5,325 nucleotides of DNA from positions 1-5,325 of the forward strand of contig JAJFIM010000427.1 of the NCBI GenBank assembly GCA_021774995.1. Direction: 5' to 3'. The DNA is from Alphaproteobacteria bacterium (GTDB taxonomy: Bacteria > Pseudomonadota > Alphaproteobacteria > SMXP01). The first letter of the stretch is position 1, and every line of letters starts with the position of its first letter. Positions 1 through 5,325 of this stretch are shown here, one piece after another. Position numbers and translations under genes: made by a program. Under the pieces are notes generated by a model. It searched no databases. It was given only the letters and a program-made list of their open reading frames with translations, and was not told the origin of the DNA.

Positions 1-385
1 CGACGATTTGCGCGCCATCATCCTTAAACGCCTGACCGCCTTGCGCATGGTCCCAATGGGACTGGGAATATGCAACATATTTAACGGGTTTGTCGGTGAG
101 CTTGGCAATTTCATCACGCAAAATTTGGCCTCCCTCCACTGTGAGGGGGTCCGTGGCGATCACGCCTTCTTCCGTAATGATGAAAATATTGCGGTAGAAA
201 TTATTCCGAAAGGCGTAGAGCCCCTCAGTAATGGGCGCTATTTCATAAGGTTTGGTCATATCGTCAAGCGCGATTTCATATAATTCCGGCGCATCTTCAG
301 CAAATGACGAAGACGCGGGCGTCAACGCAAGGATAAGAATTCCTAATGTGGGAGTCACCCAATTTAAATTGATCGCTTTAAACAT
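1..385 (-). CDS. Exported MBL-fold hydrolase with Q-x-H-x-D-H signature, 3' end beyond window
   Basis: Only the first 128 codons are visible; the frame is open to the left edge, so the C-terminal part is missing. I translated it from ATG 383-385, chosen because GAGG lies 5 nt upstream and the start gives a good Sec signal: hydrophobic LGILILAL around residues 14-21 and a likely cleavage after SSSFA (residue 29). The mature part matches the start of a metallo-beta-lactamase fold: GLYAFR, then EEGVIATDPL, then KPVKYVAYS before the metal motif. That motif reads Q108-S-H110-W-D112-H113, where HxHxDH is usual. A Gln at the first ligand position is known from GOB-type subclass B3 enzymes, so activity need not be lost. 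About 43 of 77 aligned residues match the upstream paralogue (440-1396). The 54-nt gap suggests co-transcription. Substrate unknown; I infer a periplasmic hydrolase, not specifically a beta-lactamase. Confidence 0.88.
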   Translation of the reverse strand, partial: MFKAINLNWVTPTLGILILALTPASSSFAEDAPELYEIALDDMTKPYEIAPITEGLYAFRNNFYRNIFIITEEGVIATDPLTVEGGQILRDEIAKLTDKPVKYVAYSQSHWDHAQGGQAFKDDGAQIV

Positions 386-390
386 TTTTT

Positions 391-394
391 CCTC
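391..394 (-). promoter_or_regulatory. Ribosome binding site of the left-edge MBL gene
   Basis: On the minus strand GAGG is followed by five A residues and ATG (383-385). This is a good Shine-Dalgarno match and spacing, and it fixes the start of a gene whose end is outside the window. Confidence 0.7.
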
Positions 395-439
395 ATAAAT
401 TTACGCGCATTATTTCTGAAATTTTGAGAGACGCGAGTT

Positions 440-1396
440 TTATCGGCCTGTTGCCGCATAGGAAACGATGCGGCGCATAATCACGGCCAGATCATCCTCG
501 TTGTAACCGTCATATTTGGTAAAAGGCGTGAGGTCGATCTTGTCCGCCATAACAAAACTGGTATAGGCGACAAAGCCGTCATCATTCGCTTTGAGAACGG
601 TTTTTATCAGCGAATCCCAAAATATCCTCTGATCCGTAACAATAGAAACAGGCCCAAGTCCCGTTTGAGGAACCAGTGAACCATCATCGCTTTTGTTAAA
701 TTTGACAGAACTGCCGACAATATTTTTTACGCCGTTATCAGCGGCAAATTTTTCGGTGGCTTGAAAAAATTCAACAATATTATACGGTTTGATATGCGGT
801 ATTGTGGGATCGGGCGGAAAATCGGCTGTGGGCGCATTCACCAAATCAGCAATGAAAAGTATGTTTGCCGGACGGGGCAGCATGACGATCAAACACTCAC
901 TGTTACTGGGACCAAAATAGGCCAAGTCCAGAGATTTTCCTCCAAGAGTGACCGTATAGTCATGAGAAAAGGTAATGTCCGGTTTAACAATGGCGGGATT
1001 GGGATTTACTTCAAAATTTTGCGCACAGCGCTCTTGCGCGATAAATTCAGCCCCTTCATCTTTGAAAATTTGCCCCCCCGCAATACTGTCCCAATGAAGA
1101 TGCGAATAGACAACATATTTGACAGGCTGGTCCGTAAGTTTTGCAATTGCTGCGCGGTAGAGTTTGGCCGCCTTACTGTTGAGCGGATCGGTCACGATCA
1201 CGCCTTCATCGGTGACCATAAAGATGCTGCGCGCGGAGCCATAGCGAAATGCATACAATCCATTGCCAAAGTCTTCCACACCAGTGGGTATCTTAGAGGC
1301 CCCCGTAGTCTGATCCGCCGAGCACGCAAATAGCAACGTTGCCAAAAGGGCCGCAGCAGGACCTAACATAAGATTTTTCCATACGCGGAAAGTCAT
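440..1396 (-). CDS. Lipoprotein of the MBL fold with a degenerate metal site, possible pseudoenzyme
   Basis: The 318-residue product begins with a lipoprotein signal: hydrophobic residues 11-24 and lipobox L22-F-A-C25. Ser at +2 suggests the outer membrane. The body follows the metallo-beta-lactamase fold: GLYAFR (47-52), DEGVIVTDPL (63-72), YVVYSHLHWDS (94-104), YFGPSNSE (160-167) and ILFIADL (179-185). Family members usually read HxHxDH, then a GxxH-type loop, then GHG. Here H99, H101, D103 and D184 remain, but the expected fourth residue of the motif is Ser104, the loop His is Asn165, and the late GHG is G228-S229-S230. Three of six usual ligands are thus absent by eye alignment, so a normal two-zinc site is unlikely. 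The reading frame is intact with a good RBS, so it looks like a maintained protein, perhaps a single-metal or binding protein. It lies directly upstream of its paralogue, evidently by tandem duplication. Function unknown. Confidence 0.9.
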   Translation of the reverse strand: MTFRVWKNLMLGPAAALLATLLFACSADQTTGASKIPTGVEDFGNGLYAFRYGSARSIFMVTDEGVIVTDPLNSKAAKLYRAAIAKLTDQPVKYVVYSHLHWDSIAGGQIFKDEGAEFIAQERCAQNFEVNPNPAIVKPDITFSHDYTVTLGGKSLDLAYFGPSNSECLIVMLPRPANILFIADLVNAPTADFPPDPTIPHIKPYNIVEFFQATEKFAADNGVKNIVGSSVKFNKSDDGSLVPQTGLGPVSIVTDQRIFWDSLIKTVLKANDDGFVAYTSFVMADKIDLTPFTKYDGYNEDDLAVIMRRIVSYAATGR

Positions 1397-1402
1397 CTAT
1401 TT

Positions 1403-1409
1403 TCTCCCT
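1403..1409 (-). promoter_or_regulatory. Ribosome binding site of the MBL lipoprotein gene
   Basis: Minus-strand AGGGAGA lies 6 nt before ATG 1394-1396. The strong match supports this start, which also places the lipobox correctly near the N terminus. Confidence 0.7.
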
Positions 1410-1512
1410 TTATGCCCCGTCCGGAATCTATTTGATCCATCCTTCAATATTTTAAATCTCAATATACATACCAGCCTTCTTCCTTGATTTTCCAATGCTA
1501 ATGTTAAATCGG

Positions 1513-1535
1513 CACTATAATTAAGTTTAATAGTG
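1513..1535. promoter_or_regulatory. Imperfect dyad, possible operator or promoter of the MBL pair
   Basis: The arms CACTAT and ATAGTG (six bases each) flank an AT-rich centre that contains TTAA on both sides. On the minus strand the dyad includes TATAGT (1514-1519), a 5 of 6 match to a -10 hexamer, about 115 bases before the lipoprotein start. No good -35 hexamer was found at the right distance. In AT-rich sequence such dyads can arise by chance, so this is a weak call. Confidence 0.2.
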
Positions 1536-1544
1536 TTGAGGTGA

Positions 1545-1724
1545 GCCCATTCTTCGGATCGCCTGGCAGGTTATTTTCTACCGGTTATCACTCACCGCTA
1601 TGAAAATGCCGGGCGCAACACATCGGTCATCAGCACGGCTCTGGGCGCGGTGACTTATGTCTATAACGCGCAAGGATACAATACAGCCGTCAAATCACCC
1701 GTCTGGTTTCGGGGCATTGCCTAA
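1545..1724 (+). pseudogene. Start-less 3' remnant of an unidentified gene
   Basis: An open plus-strand frame of 59 codons ends at TAA 1722-1724 and is closed upstream by TGA 1542-1544. It has no ATG, and its only in-frame GTG (1650) lies well inside the frame. The product reads LAGYFLPVITHRYENAG from 1563 and ends with SPVWFRGIA. Its composition is plausible for a real protein, with alternating polar and hydrophobic residues suggestive of beta strands. Base composition changes from AT-rich to more balanced near where the frame opens, as expected if the tail of an older gene survived a deletion or rearrangement. I do not recognise the family. It may instead be a chance open frame. Confidence 0.35.
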
Positions 1725-1735
1725 TTTCCAAGCTT

Positions 1736-4297
1736 CTAGAAATCCAGCCGATAGCCGCCAATAAAGAAATATCCTTTGATCGTCTCTGAACCGAATGCAT
1801 TGTTCGTACGTATCCACTCGCCTCCTGCTTCCAGGTCTAATTGGAAAAAGCGCGTTGGGATATAATTGAGGCGAATCGAAGGTTTAATTGTAAATTGCGT
1901 CTGGTCCACTGTCGTTGAATTACGCTTAGAGAATCTTAATCGGGGATTAATACGGAAAGTACGGTTGAAGCGAAAACGTGAATTAAGGTCGATCACATAT
2001 CTCTGTGCGGACGCCATGTCATCATACCGGAACCCAATCATCATAAGATCGCCATCCATCAACAGATTTGTCCCAAGGAGTTGCGCTGAGTAAAAGGCTT
2101 CAACACCTGTCCCAGGCTGACCTTCAACTCCGCCTGCTGCAATCGTCGGCTCCATTTTAGAGAGGGTCACTGAGCCGTTCACCTGAAACTTGTCAGATAA
2201 TGGATGGGAAACAGTGAATGATCCGGTCTTGATGCGCGCCGCACGTGCCTCGGCGATCTGATAAATTTCGTCATCTGTGAAAATGCCGCGCAGCATGTCG
2301 ATAGTCTCCAGGCCTTGTCCCTGCAAGGCGTCAATCGTCATGAGGCTTGGCGCATAGCGATAGTCCAAAGCAACGTTAAACGTCGTGTTATCTTTCAGTC
2401 GCCAGGAACCATTAAAAAGCGCCAGATTCAGTGATCCATAGAATACATCATAGTCCAGAAGGCCAAATGCTGACCTGTGATCATCAACATAGCGCATTTC
2501 CAGGCCCACTGCCTGACGGTCAACGAGGCTGCCTACTTTTTGATGAATGAAATAAACAGTCGTATCAAGATTCTTTACAAATTGATTCACATCGACACTG
2601 GCGCCCAGAAAATGGCGACTGTCATCAACGAATAGATTACGCGATCTGATAACCGGGGCGCCCGCCACCACATTCAGGCGAACTTCTTCCGTTACATCAA
2701 AACTGACCAGACCGCCATCGAACCGCCCTAAAACACCGCCCGTACTCCTCGTTTGCCGGCCAAATCTTGCGGCTAGGCGCGTCGCTCTATCGGCAATATC
2801 GATAAATAAGGCGCTCACCGCGCCGAAATCATTATTGTCTTCTGGCAAAAAATCCTTTGTATGCGTGCCGGAAAATCTCAGGCTCCCATCAAATCGGTCA
2901 TTACTGATGCTGGCCGTCACATCGGCGCCGGATACCAGCGCATTGCGATTGACCTGGCTATCGGGATCAGAAACAAGGTTTGGCTGATCCAGCGTTAATA
3001 TACTTTCATCACGCTGGTAGAATTGCGAAAGGCTGGCTGTCATCCTGGTCACGGGTTTGCGTTTACCTGTCAACGAACCTCGAAGTTCCGGGGGCGCTTC
3101 TTTACCTGCCGTCAACAGCGCAGACAGCCTCTGGCGCACACGCGCAGCGCCTTCACCTTCAGGGTAATTTTTGATGTACTCTGAATACTCTGCTTTCGCA
3201 TGTGCAAGCTGTCCATTTTTCTCCCGCGCCAGACCCAACATTTCACGCGCCTCAGGAGAAGCGTTGTTTTCTTCGAATATCAGCGCTTTCGTCAGCAACT
3301 GAATTGCGCGTGCATAATCGCCGCCGGCCATCAATGCGCGCGCTTGAGTCACAAGCGCAGCCGCATCGCCATTGGATGGCAATTCTTCCATGAGCGATGA
3401 CTGCGCGGGTGGAATTTTCTTTTTTTGATCCATACCCCGATCGGAAAGCCACGCCCGAACCACCGTCTCCCGCTCGTCTTTCGGCGGTTTCACAATCCAT
3501 GCCTCAGGGTATGCCTGCTTAAGTTCGGTGGCGACGTTTAGCGCCTCTTTCCGCGTTTTAAAAAAACCGATCCTCAATCGATTCCATGCCAGGCCATCTT
3601 TTTCAAACCGCGTGACATAGGCTGCGTAAGTCGAAAAAACCTTCAAATCCGGTAAGTCAGACTTCTTGATCTCTGTTTGTTTTGAATGGAGGTTCAGAAC
3701 GTAAAGGGCGTTTTCATCAAGCGTTTCAGGCATTGATCGGAGGATGGACTTTGTCGAGGGACGCGTAATTGTGCGGTCAATTTCTGGACTGACCTTCAGT
3801 TTTGGCGCTTTTCCCGAGCACGCGTCGGCGACCGGATTATCCGCAACACGAATATCAAGGCTTCTAAAATCAGAACCTCGCTTAACATCAAAATAGCGAT
3901 TTCGTGTAAAGAGGATCGACAATTCCGGACCGGTTGGCGCATCCCCGGTATATCGAATTTCCTGAATTCCTGCATTACGGTTGGATGGCGGTCGCAACTC
4001 TTCGCGGGACCGTAATGCATCACCATCAATGCGGCCGGTATCAATCAGATTAAGCTCAATGCGCACATGATCACCCCGGTCTTTTGGAAAAACTGATGTC
4101 GCTTGAACAGGGTAATTAAAGGAGATTGATACAATTGCACAATCCTCGATTTCACTGACCTGAACGCGCGACAGAACACGGTCACGCACTGGCTGGGCCT
4201 GTGCCTCAGTGAAGCATGCCAATCCCAGGATTGAAACAAAAACTGCGAGCAGAACGAGACTTGAAAATGATCCCCTTTTTTTACTTAATGCTACCAT
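1736..4297 (-). CDS. AMIN-like/SPOR-like/TPR protein with C-terminal outer-membrane beta-barrel
   Basis: The 853-residue product starts with a Sec signal: KKR, hydrophobic residues 13-28, and cleavage after A32-Q-A34. Residues about 42-153 resemble an AMIN-type beta-sandwich. Residues about 197-271 resemble a SPOR domain (LYVLNLHS near the start, RLRIGFFKTRKEA near 240-252). Residues about 311-395 form TPR-like helices (ARALMAGGDYARAIQLLTKA). From about 415 to the end, amphipathic strands alternate with polar loops and finish in GGYRLDF; a terminal Phe is the usual Bam recognition signal of outer-membrane barrels. AMIN and SPOR modules commonly bind peptidoglycan, so the protein may span wall and outer membrane. 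The domain order recalls TPR-barrel exporters such as PgaA or BcsC, but I see no clear homology to them. The start ATG overlaps the cytochrome stop and lacks a strong Shine-Dalgarno site, pointing to translational coupling. Role as conduit, exporter or anchor for the cytochrome is inference. Confidence 0.85.
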   Translation of the reverse strand: MVALSKKRGSFSSLVLLAVFVSILGLACFTEAQAQPVRDRVLSRVQVSEIEDCAIVSISFNYPVQATSVFPKDRGDHVRIELNLIDTGRIDGDALRSREELRPPSNRNAGIQEIRYTGDAPTGPELSILFTRNRYFDVKRGSDFRSLDIRVADNPVADACSGKAPKLKVSPEIDRTITRPSTKSILRSMPETLDENALYVLNLHSKQTEIKKSDLPDLKVFSTYAAYVTRFEKDGLAWNRLRIGFFKTRKEALNVATELKQAYPEAWIVKPPKDERETVVRAWLSDRGMDQKKKIPPAQSSLMEELPSNGDAAALVTQARALMAGGDYARAIQLLTKALIFEENNASPEAREMLGLAREKNGQLAHAKAEYSEYIKNYPEGEGAARVRQRLSALLTAGKEAPPELRGSLTGKRKPVTRMTASLSQFYQRDESILTLDQPNLVSDPDSQVNRNALVSGADVTASISNDRFDGSLRFSGTHTKDFLPEDNNDFGAVSALFIDIADRATRLAARFGRQTRSTGGVLGRFDGGLVSFDVTEEVRLNVVAGAPVIRSRNLFVDDSRHFLGASVDVNQFVKNLDTTVYFIHQKVGSLVDRQAVGLEMRYVDDHRSAFGLLDYDVFYGSLNLALFNGSWRLKDNTTFNVALDYRYAPSLMTIDALQGQGLETIDMLRGIFTDDEIYQIAEARAARIKTGSFTVSHPLSDKFQVNGSVTLSKMEPTIAAGGVEGQPGTGVEAFYSAQLLGTNLLMDGDLMMIGFRYDDMASAQRYVIDLNSRFRFNRTFRINPRLRFSKRNSTTVDQTQFTIKPSIRLNYIPTRFFQLDLEAGGEWIRTNNAFGSETIKGYFFIGGYRLDF
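4291..4297 (-). promoter_or_regulatory. Stop/start overlap ATGGTAG coupling cytochrome and barrel genes
   Basis: On the minus strand the cytochrome ends in Glu-Trp-TAG, and the barrel gene begins at the ATG inside the same seven bases, one frame over. No strong purine-rich site is seen just upstream of this ATG. Such overlaps usually mean one transcript and re-initiation by the terminating ribosome, giving linked expression of both proteins. Confidence 0.75.
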
Positions 4298-5325
4298 TCG
4301 CGATTTGAAGGCCTGTGTCTGCTGTTTCTACGCTCTTTGATTGTTGTCAGAGAGCTGTCTGTATAGACATGACATGAGCCGGTGCAATCCCGCAGTTCAC
4401 TGATGGTATAGGTCGCATCCGGGTTTTCATGTTTTTTATGCGGGCCGGGTTTAAAATCATTTGCATGACATGCTGCACAATCGGGTTGATAGGCGCCGAA
4501 TTGCCAAGCAATAGTTTGCGCGTTGGTCGTATGACAATCAATACATTCGACACCGCCGCCATGATCCCCGGGATATGACGGCGATGAATGGCTGAAGTTG
4601 ATGGGAAGCCATGCAAACGTCCGGTGGCATTCATCACATTGAAGCGGAGTCGTAAAGTGATTCGCTGTTTTACCTGTCGCAGTCGAGCCGTTATGGCAAC
4701 TCGAACAAGACCCCGTCACGGATGCATGATCAAAATTTGCCGGTATCCACGCCAATGTAGTATGACATGCATCGCATTGCGCCGTGGTCGCAATGTGTAA
4801 AGGGGTTTTCCCAGTCGCGGTCGTTCCGTTGTGGCAACTGGAGCAGGAACCCGTCACAGCATTATGATCGAAGCGCACATTCAACCAATTTGACGTCACA
4901 TGGCAATCATCGCAGGTGTCTGATGAGACAATATGGTTGGCGGTCTTACCGGTGGCGGTCGCGCCATTATGGCAGGTCGAGCATTGCGCCGTTGTCGCTG
5001 CGTGATCAAAACGCACATTGGTCCAGGTCGACGTTACATGGCAGTCTTCGCAAAGATTGGTCGTCGGAATATGGGTTGGCGTTTTGCCCGTCGCTGTGGA
5101 GCCGTTATGGCAAGAGAAGCACGAGCCTGTGACGCTGGCATGGTCAAATGAGACATTCGCCCAGCTTGACGTCACATGGCAATCATCACAGGTGTTCGAT
5201 GAGATAATATGGTTTGCGGTCTTGCCGGTGGCGGTCGCGCCATTATGGCAGGTCGAGCATTGCGCCGTTGTCGCTGCGTGATCAAAACGCACATTGGTCC
5301 AGGTCGACGTTACATGGCAGTCTTC
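4291..5325 (-). CDS. Tandem-repeat multiheme cytochrome c, 5' end beyond window
   Basis: The last 344 codons plus stop are visible; the frame is open through the right edge, so signal peptide and first domains are not seen. Five complete 46-residue modules (4600-5289) each carry two CXXCH heme sites plus two extra His, one in FDH near module residue 4 and one near residue 27, suited to be the distal ligands of bis-His hemes. A partial module (5290-5325) precedes them. The divergent tail (4291-4599) adds CIDCH, CAACH and a final CTGSCH. That makes 13 complete motifs plus one cut by the edge, and every visible Cys belongs to a heme motif. It must be matured by a cytochrome c system outside the cytoplasm. 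A periplasmic or cell-surface electron carrier is inferred. The GTG at 5290-5292 is inside a repeat and is not the start. It overlaps the barrel gene by 7 bp. Confidence 0.93.
   Translation of the reverse strand, partial: EDCHVTSTWTNVRFDHAATTAQCSTCHNGATATGKTANHIISSNTCDDCHVTSSWANVSFDHASVTGSCFSCHNGSTATGKTPTHIPTTNLCEDCHVTSTWTNVRFDHAATTAQCSTCHNGATATGKTANHIVSSDTCDDCHVTSNWLNVRFDHNAVTGSCSSCHNGTTATGKTPLHIATTAQCDACHTTLAWIPANFDHASVTGSCSSCHNGSTATGKTANHFTTPLQCDECHRTFAWLPINFSHSSPSYPGDHGGGVECIDCHTTNAQTIAWQFGAYQPDCAACHANDFKPGPHKKHENPDATYTISELRDCTGSCHVYTDSSLTTIKERRNSRHRPSNREW
4369..4386 (-). other. C-terminal CX3CH heme-binding motif
   Basis: The codons read Cys-Thr-Gly-Ser-Cys-His, with three residues between the cysteines instead of two. 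No other Cys is nearby, so it cannot be re-read as CXXCH. Candidate distal ligands are the His residues of PHKKH (upstream) and SRHR (near the C terminus). Longer-spaced heme motifs are known in some multiheme cytochromes. Confidence 0.75.
4949..5049 (-). repeat. 101 bp perfect direct repeat, copy 1 of a 276 bp period
   Basis: This stretch is base-for-base identical to 5225-5325, exactly 276 bp (two modules, four hemes) away. The neighbouring 60 bases (4885-4944 against 5161-5220) differ at about seven positions. Identity at third codon positions indicates recent duplication or gene conversion rather than only protein-level selection. Confidence 0.9.
5225..5325 (-). repeat. 101 bp perfect direct repeat, copy 2, reaching the window edge
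   Basis: Identical to 4949-5049 and truncated by the right edge, so the true identical length may be greater. It encodes the end of the partial module and the first heme half of the next. Confidence 0.9.

Larger units (their letters stand above)
1397..1735. other. Gap between the barrel gene and the MBL pair
   Basis: These 339 bases hold no complete gene. The part next to the MBL lipoprotein (about 1420-1545) is visibly AT-rich and probably contains its promoter and leader, though no convincing -35/-10 pair was found. The part next to the barrel gene (about 1545-1724) is richer in GC and holds an open plus-strand frame, listed separately. No GC-rich hairpin followed by a T run was seen downstream of the barrel gene, so it is unclear whether its transcript ends here or reads through into the MBL genes. 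Confidence 0.6.
4600..5325 (-). repeat. Tandem 138 bp (46-residue, two-heme) coding repeats
   Basis: Modules lie at 5152-5289, 5014-5151, 4876-5013, 4738-4875 and 4600-4737, with a partial one at 5290-5325. All are exactly 46 codons with no indel. The shared pattern is FDH, CxxCHNG, ATGK, xH, CxxCH, then W near the end. Two subtypes alternate in the first four: AATTAQCSTCH with ANHI, and VTGSC.SCH with P.HI. The fifth is a mixture (VTGSC with ANHF). The partial module matches the end of the 5014-5151 module, so the alternation continues beyond the window. Confidence 0.92.

Noticed and set aside
8..283. Plus-strand open frame at the left edge
   Set aside because: It is antisense to the left MBL gene, whose minus-strand translation carries a signal peptide and the metal motif.
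761..1333. Long plus-strand open frame of 190 codons
   Set aside because: It lies wholly opposite the MBL lipoprotein gene, whose protein has clear family motifs and an RBS; the plus-strand product shows no recognisable domain.
440..1396. Calling the MBL lipoprotein an antibiotic-resistance beta-lactamase
   Set aside because: Three expected metal ligands are substituted and the fold serves many hydrolases; nothing in the sequence indicates beta-lactam cleavage.
1734..1741. TTCTAGAA palindrome at the barrel gene stop as a terminator
   Set aside because: The arms are only four AT-rich bases with no loop and no following T run; too weak for an intrinsic terminator.
1736..4297. Assigning the barrel gene to MtrB, PgaA or BcsC
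   Set aside because: The barrel and TPR only recall these families in layout; no family-specific motif, such as the MtrB N-terminal CXXC, was seen.
4767..5132. Plus-strand open frames across the repeat array
   Set aside because: They are antisense shadows of the repeated heme modules and owe their length to the absence of stops in the repeat.
5290..5292. GTG as start codon of the cytochrome
   Set aside because: The frame continues upstream into another heme module (Cys-His at 5314-5319), and no signal peptide follows the GTG; the true start is outside the window.
4600..5325. Regularly spaced repeats suggesting a CRISPR array
   Set aside because: The 138 bp period is in frame and encodes conserved heme motifs; there are no short identical repeats with unrelated spacers.

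Overview
The window looks like a chromosomal segment of a Gram-negative bacterium. All four protein genes lie on the minus strand. Their products carry Sec or lipoprotein signals, a predicted outer-membrane beta-barrel or multiheme cytochrome c motifs. Moderate GC, AMIN-, SPOR- and TPR-like modules and a barrel ending in Phe fit Pseudomonadota, possibly an alphaproteobacterium, but the taxon is a guess. No RNA gene, CRISPR array, transposase or insertion-sequence end was seen.

Transcription runs right to left. At the right edge (4291 to beyond 5325) is the 3' part of a multiheme cytochrome c. It is built from a 46-residue (138 bp) two-heme module repeated in tandem, with alternating subtypes that make a 276 bp, four-heme higher-order repeat. 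Thirteen complete heme motifs and part of a fourteenth are visible; the last is CX3CH rather than CXXCH. The stop codon overlaps the start of the next gene (1736-4297) by 7 bp. That gene encodes an exported 853-residue protein with an AMIN-like domain, a SPOR-like domain, TPR helices and a predicted C-terminal outer-membrane barrel. The tight coupling suggests that cytochrome and barrel act together at the cell envelope, as an electron conduit or as a cytochrome with its exporter or anchor. The modular design differs from the classic MtrB/OmbB porin-cytochrome pairs and is the best candidate here for an undescribed system.

A gap (1397-1735) follows. It contains an AT-rich leader and, on the opposite strand, a start-less 59-codon open stretch ending in TAA that looks like the tail of a lost gene.

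The left part holds two tandem paralogous exported metallo-beta-lactamase-fold proteins: a lipoprotein (440-1396) and a soluble secreted one (1-385, cut by the left edge). They have different lesions in the metal-binding signature. The first keeps HxHxD but has Ser, Asn and Ser at three other expected ligand positions. The second has Gln for the first His, as in GOB-type B3 enzymes. The pair looks like a duplication followed by divergence. No functional link to the cytochrome-barrel operon is visible beyond adjacency.
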